Part shown: positions 24,668 to 33,522 of the stretch, one piece after another
How the letters are laid out: each line of letters starts with the position of its first letter
Position numbering within the stretch: position 1 is the stretch's first letter
NCBI GenBank assembly: GCA_035308905.1
Contig: DATGFS010000003.1
Location: forward strand, 107,459 to 171,458
Length of the DNA stretch: 64,000 nt
Direction: 5' to 3'
From: a bacterium
GTDB lineage: Bacteria > Sysuimicrobiota > Sysuimicrobiia > Sysuimicrobiales > Segetimicrobiaceae
Notes under the pieces: model-generated
What the model saw: only the letters and a program-made list of their open reading frames with translations
The model's database searches: none
What the model was told of the DNA's origin: nothing
Made by a program: the position numbers and the translations under genes

Positions 24668-25372
24668 TCAGTCAAGGTACCGTGGCACGATCTCGGTTTC
24701 GCGGACGCCGTCGGCCGTCCGTTCGACGCGCCACGCCCGCGCCGCCGGCCGTGAAGAGACGAACTCGGCGATCTCCGTGCCATGATACACCACTCCGACG
24801 CCGTCGTCGGCGGCGATGCCCGGGGGGAGCGCGCCCCCTGACACGGCGGCGTGGAATGCCGGCCGGCGATCCTTCTCGCCGTCGTAATGCGGAACAAAGG
24901 TGCCGGAAAGGAATCCCAAGCCGTCCCGCAAGGTCTGCAGCGGCCGGCCGAACGTGTCCGTGAGGCCCGCCTCGAACCAGCACAGGGCGCCGGCGCTGAC
25001 GCCGCTTAAGATGACGCCCCGCTCCCAAGCCTCGCGAAAAATGGCGTCGAGGCCGGCAAGCCGCCAGGTCGCGAGCAGGTAGCCCGTCGCGCCGCCCCCG
25101 ACGTACACGATGTCCTGACCGAGGATGAAGCTCCGCAGGTCCTGGAGCTTCCGGCTGAAGAGCCGCAGGTGGGACGGCAGACAGCGTTCGACGGTGTAGG
25201 CATCGTAGAAGCGGGCGATGTTGCTCTCCGAATCGCCGCTCGCCGTCGGCACAAAGCAGACCTTCGGGGGCGTCCGGCGCGCGAGCGACAGAATGTAGCG
25301 GTCCAGCCTGGGATTGTCGGGTTCCATGTTAAACCCGCCGCCGCCCAATGCCACGATCCGCCGCTCTGTCAT
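24668..25372 (-). CDS. Peptidase S51 (PepE-like dipeptidase)
   Basis: 234 residues of the peptidase E/cyanophycinase family, which cleave Asp-X dipeptides or related bonds. Serine nucleophile S126 is in SGVSAGALCW, and H162 in VPHYDGE fits the catalytic His. The conserved GGGNT loop is VGGGATG here, with Ala at 95 in place of Asn. The N-terminal RIVALGGGGFN and PKVCFVPTASGD are typical. Cytoplasmic; the gene starts 74 bases downstream of the MFS gene stop. It could supply amino acids from imported peptides. Confidence 0.87.
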   Translation of the reverse strand: MTERRIVALGGGGFNMEPDNPRLDRYILSLARRTPPKVCFVPTASGDSESNIARFYDAYTVERCLPSHLRLFSRKLQDLRSFILGQDIVYVGGGATGYLLATWRLAGLDAIFREAWERGVILSGVSAGALCWFEAGLTDTFGRPLQTLRDGLGFLSGTFVPHYDGEKDRRPAFHAAVSGGALPPGIAADDGVGVVYHGTEIAEFVSSRPAARAWRVERTADGVRETEIVPRYLD

Positions 25373-25446
25373 CGCCGTATGATCACCGTATCCTGTCGCA
25401 TAGTCACGGTGTTAGGGTTCGACGCGGACGCCGAAAACTTTTCGGG

Positions 25447-26601
25447 CTAACCCGCGACGGCCAGAAGCGCGCCGAGCAGCAGCGCGCCCGCGGCGGCCAT
25501 CGACGGCAGCAGGAAGCTCCCGGTCGCGTCGTAGACCGCGCCGGCAAACGCGGGACCGACAATCTGCCCGATGCCGAAGACGGCCGTTAAGATCGCCAGC
25601 GTCCCGCGCGGGTCGCCTGTGGTGAGGCGCCGGCCCTCGATCAATCCCAGCGCCGTGATGCCCATGATCGTCCCGCCAAAGAGCACCGCCGCGAGAAACA
25701 CACCTGCCGGCGCGATCCAAAGCACGCTGGCGGCCACCCCCGCGGCCTCGGTGGCGCAGGCGAGCGCGAACGCGCGAACGATGCCGATCCTCTCTCCCAC
25801 ACCCGTCCAAAAGACCACCGACGGCAGGCCGGCCATGCCGACGACGATCCAGACGAGCGGCTCGAGCGACCGTATCGCCGGCGAACCGCGCACGATGGCG
25901 ACGAGAAACGTCCCCGTAATGACGTAACCGAAGCCGAACAGGCCGTAGCCCGCGGCCAGTGCCGCCAGTCGGCGACTGTCCCGCTTCGCCGGCACCCGCG
26001 GGGTCCCGGGCGCGTCGTGCCGCTCCGGGATGAGAGTCGCGGCGCCCCACAGCGCGAGAAGCGAGACGCAGCCGCTCGCAAGCCAGAGCTGGCGCCACCC
26101 GCCGCCCAGCGCGGCGACCGCCGCGACGAGGGCCGCGGACACCGCGATCCCGGCGCCGACGCCGGCGAAATGCACCGCGGCAAGTTCGGGTCTCCCCGCC
26201 TGGCTCAGGCGATCCAAGACCAACGCCGATGAAAAGACGAGGACGAGCGCGCTGGCCACCCCGCCGGCGAATCGCAGCGCCATGAACGCGGCTACGGACG
26301 ACGCGAATGTCATAGCGCCGGTCGTCACGGCGCTGCCCGCCAGACCGGCCAGGAGCCAGCGGCGCCGGGAGCCGCGCACCACCGGCGTCGCCGCGGCCAG
26401 CGCGCCGGCAAGGTAGCCGAGGAAGTTCGCCGACGCGAGCAGGCCGGCGGTGGCCTTCGTCATCCCCAGATCCTCGGTCATGCGCGGCAGAATCGGCGTG
26501 TACACAAAACGTCCAATGCCCATCGCGGCGGCCATCGCGATGAGCCCGCCGAGCGCAAGCGCCAGAGGACGGGGCGATTCCGTAGACAGCTTGGTCTGCA
26601 T
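25447..26601 (-). CDS. MFS transporter, YbfB/YjiJ family
   Basis: 384 residues, about 12 membrane helices. The opening LIAMAAAMGIGRFVYTPILPRM is characteristic of the YbfB/YjiJ subfamily, and the cytoplasmic loops are short and basic. ATG at 26601 chosen because it starts just before helix 1; an upstream extension to 26748 lacks family similarity. Divergent from the second MFS gene, with 76 bases between the starts. Likely exports a small organic compound; the substrate is not inferable. Confidence 0.88.
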   Translation of the reverse strand: MQTKLSTESPRPLALALGGLIAMAAAMGIGRFVYTPILPRMTEDLGMTKATAGLLASANFLGYLAGALAAATPVVRGSRRRWLLAGLAGSAVTTGAMTFASSVAAFMALRFAGGVASALVLVFSSALVLDRLSQAGRPELAAVHFAGVGAGIAVSAALVAAVAALGGGWRQLWLASGCVSLLALWGAATLIPERHDAPGTPRVPAKRDSRRLAALAAGYGLFGFGYVITGTFLVAIVRGSPAIRSLEPLVWIVVGMAGLPSVVFWTGVGERIGIVRAFALACATEAAGVAASVLWIAPAGVFLAAVLFGGTIMGITALGLIEGRRLTTGDPRGTLAILTAVFGIGQIVGPAFAGAVYDATGSFLLPSMAAAGALLLGALLAVAG

Positions 26602-26677
26602 CTTCGAGCCGCGATACGCCGTGCTCCTGTGACACCCCGGAGGGACGCCCGGCGTCCGCCCAGTAGTGAGACCGTCA

Positions 26678-27913
26678 ATGAAGCGCGCCGAGTACGGGTG
26701 GATCGTCGTCGCGACCCTGTGCGTGACGGAGACGGTGTCCTGGGGCATCGTCTACTACGGCTTCCCGGTCTTCCTGCAGGCGATGGAGCGGGACCTCGGC
26801 GTGTCCCGCGTCGCCATTACCGGCGCGCTGTCGCTGGCGCTCGCAATTTCCGCGCTGGCCGCGCTGCCGGTCGGCCGGTGGATCGACCGCCGCGGCGCCC
26901 GCGGTCTCATGACCGTGGGGTCGTGCCTCGCCTTCGTGCTCCTGATCGCCTGGTCGCGCGTCCACTCGCTCGGCGCGCTCTACGCCGTCTGGGGCGCGAT
27001 GGGCATCGCCATGGCGATGATCCTGTACCAGCCCGCGTTCGCAGCGGTGGTGCAGTGGTTTCCGCGGAACCGCGAGCGGGCGCTGCTTACGGTGACGCTT
27101 GCCGCGGGATTCGCCAGCACGATCTTCATGCCGCTCGCCGCCTGGCTGCTCGCGTGGATCGGCTGGCGCGCCGCGGTCAGTGCGCTGGCGGTCTTTCTCG
27201 CGGCCGTCACGATTCCGGCCCACGCGCTCATCCTGCGCGCCCCTGGCGGCCACGGCCGGGGCGCGGAGGCGGACGGGCCCATCTCGACCGACGCCACGCT
27301 CGGAACGGCGCTGCGGCACGGCGTCTTCTGGGTGCTCGCGCTCGCGTTCGCGTTCGGAAGCTTCACGGTCGTGTCGCTGAACATCCACATGATTCCGTAC
27401 CTCGGGCAGCACGGCTATTCTACAAGGCTCGCCGCGTCGGTCGTGGGCTGGATCGGCGGCATGCAGGTGCCGGGGCGTCTCTTGTTCGTGCCGATCACGG
27501 CCTGGCTCGGCGCGGTCTGGGTCACCGGATCGTTGTTCTTCGCCGAAGGCGCGGCGATGGCGCTGCTGGCCGCGGGCGCGCTCGGGGCGGGTCTCGCGCC
27601 AATGATCCTGCTGTTTGGCGCGGCCGCAGGGATGCTGACGCTCGCGCAGGCGACGGCGGTCGCCAACATCTGGGGACGGCGCCATTACGCCAGCATCGCC
27701 GGGGCGATGGCGATCCCCGGAAATCTTGCCCGCGCGCTCGGCCCGGTCGGGTCGACGCTCCTCTACACGTGGCTCGGCGGCTACGCGCGCCTGTTCTGGA
27801 TCCTCGCCGTCGCCCTCGCGATCACCGGGGTCGCGGTGCTCGTCACCGAGCACCGCGCCGCCTCACACGCCGCGGCGCCCGCCCGGGAAACCGCCTCGGC
27901 GCTCAACGGCTAG
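26678..27913 (+). CDS. MFS transporter, oxalate:formate/monocarboxylate type
   Basis: 411 residues, 12 predicted membrane helices. It begins YGWIVVATLCVTETVSWGI, as in OFA and monocarboxylate porters. VGRWIDRRGARGLM is the conserved loop 2-3 motif, and the two halves are joined by a charged loop near residue 195. ATG at 26678 preferred over a GTG at 26666. Divergent from the YbfB-type MFS gene. Probably imports or exchanges a carboxylate. Confidence 0.87.
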   Translation: MKRAEYGWIVVATLCVTETVSWGIVYYGFPVFLQAMERDLGVSRVAITGALSLALAISALAALPVGRWIDRRGARGLMTVGSCLAFVLLIAWSRVHSLGALYAVWGAMGIAMAMILYQPAFAAVVQWFPRNRERALLTVTLAAGFASTIFMPLAAWLLAWIGWRAAVSALAVFLAAVTIPAHALILRAPGGHGRGAEADGPISTDATLGTALRHGVFWVLALAFAFGSFTVVSLNIHMIPYLGQHGYSTRLAASVVGWIGGMQVPGRLLFVPITAWLGAVWVTGSLFFAEGAAMALLAAGALGAGLAPMILLFGAAAGMLTLAQATAVANIWGRRHYASIAGAMAIPGNLARALGPVGSTLLYTWLGGYARLFWILAVALAITGVAVLVTEHRAASHAAAPARETASALNG

Positions 27914-27930
27914 CCGGCCTCGAGCGGCCG

Positions 27931-28104
27931 GTGCATCTGAACACCACGTCGGGAATCGCGGCGAGCTTCTTCGACTACGTCCGGCTCGACGGCGGCTTGA
28001 TCGTGGAGCGGGTGCAGCAGACCGACGTGCTGGGCCAGATGCGGCAGCTTTATGGAAAGGCGATGGGCCTGGTCGGGCTCGGGGCTATGCTGTGGCGGCT
28101 TTAG
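27931..28104 (+). pseudogene. C-terminal remnant of a SnoaL-like/ester-cyclase protein
   Basis: 57 codons from a GTG at 27931 read FFDYVRLDGGLIVERVQQTD and end in LGAMLWRL. The D-x-x-R-x-x-x-G-x-I-V-E-x-x-x-x-x-D pattern is that of the last strands of NTF2-like SnoaL proteins, but the first two thirds of the domain are missing. No ribosome site is seen. It is probably a decayed gene; a real small protein is possible but less likely. It directly follows the MFS gene. Confidence 0.5.
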
Positions 28105-28132
28105 CCGCGGACGGCGAGCATCGCCGGCGTGC

Positions 28133-28555
28133 CTAGTAGACTTCGCGCACCGGAACGGAGATCCGGTCGGGCAGCAGCAGCACCGTCTCGTACTTGGCCG
28201 GTACGATCGTCGCGTAGGAAACGCTCACGCTGCCGTCGCCCGGCATCTGGGGTCCGGCCGGCGAGTGGAGGGCAAAATCCATCAGGAACACATTCGGGTC
28301 GGCGCTCGGCGGAAGATGAGGCCTGAACTCGACGCTGTAGCCGACGACGCGAAACGCGCACTGTCCCCGCACATGGAGCGTGGGAATCGCCCCGAGACCC
28401 GGCGCCCGGTCGATCCAGGCCGACCATGAGGCGCAGTCATAGGGCGACTGCGCGGCGGCCGAATGCATCATCAATCCCGCGATGGCCGCGAGAAACGCGG
28501 CCGGCAGGAGCCAATAGTAACGGAGTGCGGTGATCCCCCGAAGTAGAGCGCCCAC
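28133..28555 (-). CDS. Secreted hypothetical protein
   Basis: 140 residues from a GTG at 28555, with GGAGGAGG seven bases upstream. The N-terminus has a basic start then a hydrophobic segment (WLLPAAFLAAIAGLMM) ending HSAAAQ, a likely signal peptide. The exported part has two cysteines (YDCASW and GQCAF) that may form a disulfide, and a proline-rich C-terminus. I do not recognise the family. It is divergent from ctaC, with about 110 bases between, so a cell-envelope role linked to respiration is only a guess. Confidence 0.7.
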   Translation of the reverse strand: MGALLRGITALRYYWLLPAAFLAAIAGLMMHSAAAQSPYDCASWSAWIDRAPGLGAIPTLHVRGQCAFRVVGYSVEFRPHLPPSADPNVFLMDFALHSPAGPQMPGDGSVSVSYATIVPAKYETVLLLPDRISVPVREVY

Positions 28556-28699
28556 CTGCCTGCCTCCTCCGATGGTTCTCACACTCCAATAAGTACCCAT
28601 TTTTGCCGATCGGAAGCCACGGCGGCGCCGAGGGTCCCGGCGCCGGAGCGCCCCGGCCCGGCGGGAATGTCCCCGGCGGCGGCGGAATGTAGGGGTGCC

Positions 28700-29377
28700 A
28701 TGCCGGGCGGAGCGACACTGCAGGCCGGTGACATCCACCACGTGTGGGACGTCTTTCTTCTCGCGGCGATCGGAGTCGCCGGCATCGTCTACATCCTGAT
28801 CTTTTGGTGCATCGTCCGGTACCGCCGGCGAAGCGAGGCCCTGCCGCCGCAATTCCACCACCACGCCGTCGTGGAGACCGCCTGCACGGTCACAGCCCTG
28901 TTGATCGTCGCCGGGCTGTTCGCGCTGTCGTACGGGGCCGAGGCGCGCATCGAGCGGTTGGATCCGCGGCCGGCGGCGACCGTGCGGGTCACCGGCTTCG
29001 ACTGGTCGTGGCGGTTCGAGTACGCCGGCGGCGGGCCGACCGTGACCGGCACGCCCGAGCATCCCCCGGTCCTCGTCGTGCCGGTGGGCCGGCCCGTCCA
29101 CATCCAGATTACGTCGGCGGACGTGGACCACGCGTTCTTCGTCCCGGCGTTCCTGTTCAAGCGAGACGCGATTCCCGGGCTGTTGAGCCACTTCGATCTC
29201 GTCGTGACGCGGCCGGGCATGTACCGCGGCGAGTGCGCCGAGTTCTGCGGCCTGGACCACGCCGCGATGAACTTCACCGTGTCGGCGGTGACACCGCAGG
29301 CCTACCAGCAGTGGCTGCGGGAGCGCCGCACGGCCGGCCCGCCGGGACCCGCCGCATCCGGCGTGGAGAACCCATGA
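28700..29377 (+). CDS. ctaC: Cytochrome c oxidase subunit II
   Basis: About 225 residues. Two N-terminal membrane helices (VFLLAAIGVAGIVYILIFW and CTVTALLIVAGLFALSY) hold a periplasmic cupredoxin domain that carries the CuA centre and takes electrons from cytochrome c. CuA ligands are the upstream His of VDHAFFVPAF and the C-x3-C-x3-H-x2-M of GECAEFCGLDHAAM. No cytochrome c domain is fused at the C-terminus. The ATG at 28700 follows AGGGG; an ATG at 28667 would add 11 residues. The stop overlaps the ctaD start (ATGA). Confidence 0.93.
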   Translation: MPGGATLQAGDIHHVWDVFLLAAIGVAGIVYILIFWCIVRYRRRSEALPPQFHHHAVVETACTVTALLIVAGLFALSYGAEARIERLDPRPAATVRVTGFDWSWRFEYAGGGPTVTGTPEHPPVLVVPVGRPVHIQITSADVDHAFFVPAFLFKRDAIPGLLSHFDLVVTRPGMYRGECAEFCGLDHAAMNFTVSAVTPQAYQQWLRERRTAGPPGPAASGVENP

Positions 29378-30990
29378 GCACCGCGGCAGCCCTGCCGGTG
29401 CCCGGGCCGCGCGTCGGCCTCCTCGGCTGGCTCACGACGACGAACCACAAGCATATCGGCATTCTGTACATGACCACCACGCTCGGGTTCTTCGCCCTCG
29501 CCGGCATCATGGCGCTGCTGATCCGCGCCGACCTCACGGTGCCGAACCACCCGATCGTCGGCCGCCAGACGTACGCCGAACTGTTCACGCTGCACGGCAC
29601 CGGGATGATCTTCCTCGTCATCGCGCCGTTCGGGCTCGGCCTCGCCAACTACATCCTGCCGCTGCAGATCGGCGCGCCCGACATGGCGTACCCGCGCCTC
29701 AACGCGCTGTCGTACTGGCTGTTCCTCCTCGGCGGCCTCGTCGTGATGAGCGGCCTGCTCACCCGGGACGGCGCCGCCGCCGCGGGATGGGTCGCCTACG
29801 CGCCCCTGTCGACCACCGGGAGCCCCGGTGCGGGGATGGACCTCTGGATCGTCGGCGTGCTCATGGTGAGCGCGTCGTCGATCATGACCGCGATCAATCT
29901 CATCGCCACGACCGTGCTGTACCGGGCGCCGGGCATGATCATGTGGCGGATCCCGGTTTTCTGCTGGGACATGGTCGTGACGTCGCTGATCATCCTGATG
30001 GCGTTCCCGCCGCTGGCCGCGACGCTCGCGATGCTCCTCATCGACCGGCGGCTCGGCGGCCACGCCTTCGATCCGTCGCAGGGCGGGAGCGCCGTCGTCT
30101 ACCAGCATCTCTTTTGGTTCTTCGGGCACCCCGAAGTCTACGTGATGGTCCTGCCCTATTTCGGCATGATCACGGAGATCATCCCGGTCTTCTCGCGAAA
30201 GCCGGTGTTCGGGTACACCGCGTTCGTGCTGACGACGCTCGCGATCGCCGGGCTGTCGATGGCGGTGTGGGCCCACCACATGTTCACGACCGGAGCGGTC
30301 GTCAACCCGTTCTTCTCCGCGATGTCGCTGCTGATCGCCGTGCCGACCGGGATCAAGTACGTCAACTGGATCGGCACGATGTGGCGCGGCGCGATCGTGT
30401 TCCCCACGGCGATGCTGTTTGCCGTCGGGTTTCTGCTCAACTTCCTGATCGGCGGGGTGACCGGCGTCATGATCGCGTCGCCGCCGATCGACTTCTGGGC
30501 GGAGGACACCTACTTTATCGTCGCCCACATGCACTACGTGCTCGGCGGCGGCAGCCTGTTCGCGCTCTTCGCGGCCGTCTACTACTGGTTCCCGAAGATC
30601 ACCGGCGTGATGCTGCGCGAACGCTGGGGCCGTCTCCAGTTCTGGCTCGTCTTCGTGGGCTTCAACGCCACGTTCTGGCCGATGCACCTGCTCGGGCTGT
30701 GGGGCATGCAGCGGCGCGTCGTGACGTACCCGGATCTCCCCGGCTGGCACGCCATGAACCTCATCGCGAGCCTTGGGTCCGCCGTGCTCGGCCTGGGTGT
30801 CCTCGTCTTCCTCTGGAACCTGTGGGTGTCGCTCCGCGATCGGGTCCCGGCCGGGCCCGATCCGTGGGGCGGATACACGCTCGAATGGGCCACCACTTCG
30901 CCCCCGCCCGAGTTCAACTTCGAGACCCTTCCGCCCATTCACTCAGAGCGGCCGGTGTTCGATCTGCGTCGTTCCCGGAACGCGCCGTGA
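29374..30990 (+). CDS. ctaD: Cytochrome c oxidase subunit I
   Basis: 538-residue catalytic subunit holding low-spin heme, the heme/CuB centre and the proton paths. It reduces oxygen to water at the cytoplasmic membrane. Twelve helices are expected. Landmarks are a heme ligand in ELFTLHGTGMIF, FGHPEVYVMVLP with the proton-path Glu and the cross-linked Tyr of A1-type oxidases, the CuB histidines in WAHHMFTTG, and heme ligands in VAHMHYVLGGG. ATGA overlap with ctaC, and its own stop overlaps the start of the next gene (GTGA). Confidence 0.97.
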   Translation: MSTAAALPVPGPRVGLLGWLTTTNHKHIGILYMTTTLGFFALAGIMALLIRADLTVPNHPIVGRQTYAELFTLHGTGMIFLVIAPFGLGLANYILPLQIGAPDMAYPRLNALSYWLFLLGGLVVMSGLLTRDGAAAAGWVAYAPLSTTGSPGAGMDLWIVGVLMVSASSIMTAINLIATTVLYRAPGMIMWRIPVFCWDMVVTSLIILMAFPPLAATLAMLLIDRRLGGHAFDPSQGGSAVVYQHLFWFFGHPEVYVMVLPYFGMITEIIPVFSRKPVFGYTAFVLTTLAIAGLSMAVWAHHMFTTGAVVNPFFSAMSLLIAVPTGIKYVNWIGTMWRGAIVFPTAMLFAVGFLLNFLIGGVTGVMIASPPIDFWAEDTYFIVAHMHYVLGGGSLFALFAAVYYWFPKITGVMLRERWGRLQFWLVFVGFNATFWPMHLLGLWGMQRRVVTYPDLPGWHAMNLIASLGSAVLGLGVLVFLWNLWVSLRDRVPAGPDPWGGYTLEWATTSPPPEFNFETLPPIHSERPVFDLRRSRNAP

Positions 30991-31379
30991 ACACGACGCA
31001 GGGGATCCTGCTCGGCTCCGCGGCCTTTGCGCTCGTGGTCGGCGCGATCTACTGGTTCGTGAGTTACGAGAGCGCCGGCGCCCTCATGCTGCTCACGATG
31101 GCGGTGGGACTCGCGCTCGCCGCGGCGTACCTGGCGCTCCTCCGCCGCCGGGCGTCGCTCGCCGCGGATCAACGCGACGTGCGTCCGTCCGACGCGCGCG
31201 ATGAAGCCGTCGGGGTCTTCGCCTCGCACAGCGTGTGGCCGCCGGTGCTGGCCCTCGGCTGCGCGGTGGGCCTGACCGGACTGATCTACGGCTGGTGGCT
31301 CGCCGTCCTCGGCGCCGCCGGCGTGACCGCGGCGCTCGTCGGGTTGGTGCGCGACGACCGCGCGGCGCGGTCGAGGTGA
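30987..31379 (+). CDS. ctaF: Cytochrome c oxidase subunit IV-like membrane protein
   Basis: 130 residues with four membrane segments in two pairs (residues about 5-23, 30-48, 87-105, 108-124), joined by a charged loop. GTG start overlaps the ctaD stop by GTGA. Position right after subunit I and the topology fit the small subunit IV of actinobacterial-type aa3 oxidases; the sequence itself is poorly conserved. The last 94 bases overlap the end of the convergent ctaG gene. Confidence 0.75.
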   Translation: MNTTQGILLGSAAFALVVGAIYWFVSYESAGALMLLTMAVGLALAAAYLALLRRRASLAADQRDVRPSDARDEAVGVFASHSVWPPVLALGCAVGLTGLIYGWWLAVLGAAGVTAALVGLVRDDRAARSR

Positions 31380-32158
31380 TCGGCGAGGCGGCGGTCTTCC
31401 GCGGCCCACGCGGCCGCGACGAGCAGCAGCGCGGCGATCACGGGGAGGCCGCCCCCCAGCCACATGATGATCCCGCCGGTCTGCTGGTCGGCCAACGCTG
31501 AGGTGCCCCGGACCGCGGCCGTCACGGCGTAGTGCGGGTAGAGCACGTGCCGCGACGAGAAGATCGCCAACCCCACGAGGGACTGCACCGGCAGCGCCGC
31601 CGCCAGATAGAGCAGGCGCAGCCCGTAGCCGAGACGCCAGCGCGACGGCTCGAGTCCCACGACCGGATACCAAAAGACCAGCGCGGCCGACAGGTACAAC
31701 GCGTGCTCCAGAACGTGCACGGCGGGACGCTCGAGCGCGGCTTCATACAGCGGCGTAAAGTGCGACCCGGCCAGCACCGCGGCGTACACCGCCCACGCCC
31801 CGGGCGGCCATGTCAGCGCCTCGACGAAGCGGCTGTGGGACAGCCGCGCGGCCGCGGCCTCGAGCCCGCGCACGCCGCTCTGGCGGGCGAGCCGAAGCGG
31901 CGTCCCGACCAGCAGCAGCGGAGCGGCGACCAGCATCAGGAGCAGGTGCTGCGCCATGTGGGCGCTGAGAAACCACGCGGAGAGGCCGTCGAGCGGCGGG
32001 CCGAGCGCGGCGGCGCCGGCGGCGACCCCGAGGGCGAACGCGGCGGCGCGAAGCGGCGGAAACGGCCGCGACGCATGGCGGCGGTTGTACCGCCGGATGC
32101 CGGCGCCGTACAAGGCGAGGATGCCGGCCGCGAGCACAAACGGCGCCGCGGCGCTCAC
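31286..32158 (-). CDS. ctaG: Cytochrome c oxidase assembly protein CtaG
   Basis: 290-residue caa3-type CtaG membrane protein with about seven helices. It is involved in making an active oxidase, probably by copper delivery to CuB. Marks: AHMAQHLLLMLVAAPLLLVG, ALTWPPGAWAVYA, PAVHVLEHALYLSAALVFWYP (read as HVLEHALYLSAALVFWYP) and SRHVLYPHYA, with several conserved His. GTG at 32158 overlaps the qcrB stop (GTGA). Last gene of the ctaE-qcrC-qcrA-qcrB-ctaG operon; its 3' end lies antisense to ctaF. Confidence 0.9.
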   Translation of the reverse strand: MSAAAPFVLAAGILALYGAGIRRYNRRHASRPFPPLRAAAFALGVAAGAAALGPPLDGLSAWFLSAHMAQHLLLMLVAAPLLLVGTPLRLARQSGVRGLEAAAARLSHSRFVEALTWPPGAWAVYAAVLAGSHFTPLYEAALERPAVHVLEHALYLSAALVFWYPVVGLEPSRWRLGYGLRLLYLAAALPVQSLVGLAIFSSRHVLYPHYAVTAAVRGTSALADQQTGGIIMWLGGGLPVIAALLLVAAAWAAEDRRLADHLDRAARSSRTNPTSAAVTPAAPRTASHQP

Positions 32159-33522
32159 TCTTCCTCGTCCTCCACGACGTAGCCGCCGCCGGGCCCGCGG
32201 CGCACCACGTGCCAGGCCGGGACCGGACGCCCCTCCGCGGCCTTGAGTTCCCGGCACACGACGTAGGTGACCCATCCCGCGACCAGCGGAGCGATCAGCA
32301 CCACGCCGCGCAGCACCTGGGTCACAACCTCCACGGGCACGCCGAAGAACCGCGCCATCACGTCGTTGCTGCCCGCCAGCGTCAGCAGCACCACAAACGT
32401 GAGCGCGGCCGCCCCGACCCCGCTGCGGCGCGGCGCGGCGCGGGCGCGGTCGAGGAAGTGGTGGACTTCGCGGTCGCCCGTCAGCCGCTGCTCGATGAAC
32501 GGCCAGAGCGCGTATATCGTGATCAGCAGTCCCGGCACCAGCACGCCCGGAAAGAACGGCTCCGGGATCGTGTGCCCGAACCCGCGCAGTTCCCAGTTGG
32601 GCATGAGGCGCAGCGCGCCTTCGAGCCAGCCGATGTACCAGTCCGGCTGCGCGGGCGAGCTCACCGTGGTCGGATCGTACGGGCCGTACAGCCACACCGG
32701 GTTGATCTGGACGAGGCCCCCAAGCGCCGCCAGCACCGCGAAGACGGCCAGCCCGAGCCCCGCCGACTTCATCGCGTAGTTCGGCCACAGCGGCGACCCG
32801 ACCACCGTGTCCTCGGTCCGGCCGGGCGCGCGGAACTGCGTGTGCTTCTGATGCCAGATGATCGCGAGATGCGCGCCGAGCGCGGCGAGGATGAGGCCCT
32901 GGAGCAGCATGATGTGCAGCGCGAGCAGCCGGCCGATCGTCACCGGCGCGGGAAACTCTCCGCCGAAGAACAGGAACGCCGCCCAGGTGCCGACGACCGG
33001 AATCGACAGCAGCACCGAGTACGCGATCCGGATGCCCGTGCCCGAGAGCAGGTCGTCGGGCAGCGAGTAGCCGGTGAAGCCCGCGCCCATCGCGAGCAGC
33101 ACGAGGCTCGTGCCGATCAGCCAGTTGATCTCGCGCGGCCGCCGGAACGCGCCGGTGAAGAAGACCCGCAGCGCGTGCGCGACGATCGCGGCGACGAAGA
33201 CGAGCGCGGCCCAGTGGTGGATCTGCCGCATCACGAGTCCGGAACGCACGTCAAACGACAGCCCCAGCACGCTCGCGTAGGCCGCCGACATCCGCTCCCC
33301 GCGCAGCGGCGCGTAGGAGCCCTGATAGACGACGTCCTCGCCCGACGCGGTGAAGAAAAACGTCAGAAAGATCCCCGTCACGAGCAGCGCGAGGTAGGCG
33401 TACAGCGCCACCTCGCCGAGCATGAACGCCCAGTGGTCCGGGAACGCCTTGCGCAGCGCCTTGCGCGCGAACGACGCCGCGCCGAGGCGGTCGTCGAGCC
33501 ACAGCACCAGCCGGCGGATCAT
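32155..33522 (-). CDS. qcrB: Menaquinol:cytochrome c reductase cytochrome b subunit
   Basis: 455 residues. The N-terminal part has the b-heme histidines (QIHHWAALVFV, and the later LLALHIMLLQG) and GFTGYSLPDDLLSGTGIRIA, typical of QcrB in Gram-positive bacteria. The C-terminal half has PEPFFPGVLVPGLL and extra helices. It oxidises menaquinol and moves protons. ATG at 33522 overlaps the qcrA stop. It is fused as in Actinomycetota (b6-like and subunit IV parts in one chain). Confidence 0.94.
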   Translation of the reverse strand: MIRRLVLWLDDRLGAASFARKALRKAFPDHWAFMLGEVALYAYLALLVTGIFLTFFFTASGEDVVYQGSYAPLRGERMSAAYASVLGLSFDVRSGLVMRQIHHWAALVFVAAIVAHALRVFFTGAFRRPREINWLIGTSLVLLAMGAGFTGYSLPDDLLSGTGIRIAYSVLLSIPVVGTWAAFLFFGGEFPAPVTIGRLLALHIMLLQGLILAALGAHLAIIWHQKHTQFRAPGRTEDTVVGSPLWPNYAMKSAGLGLAVFAVLAALGGLVQINPVWLYGPYDPTTVSSPAQPDWYIGWLEGALRLMPNWELRGFGHTIPEPFFPGVLVPGLLITIYALWPFIEQRLTGDREVHHFLDRARAAPRRSGVGAAALTFVVLLTLAGSNDVMARFFGVPVEVVTQVLRGVVLIAPLVAGWVTYVVCRELKAAEGRPVPAWHVVRRGPGGGYVVEDEEE

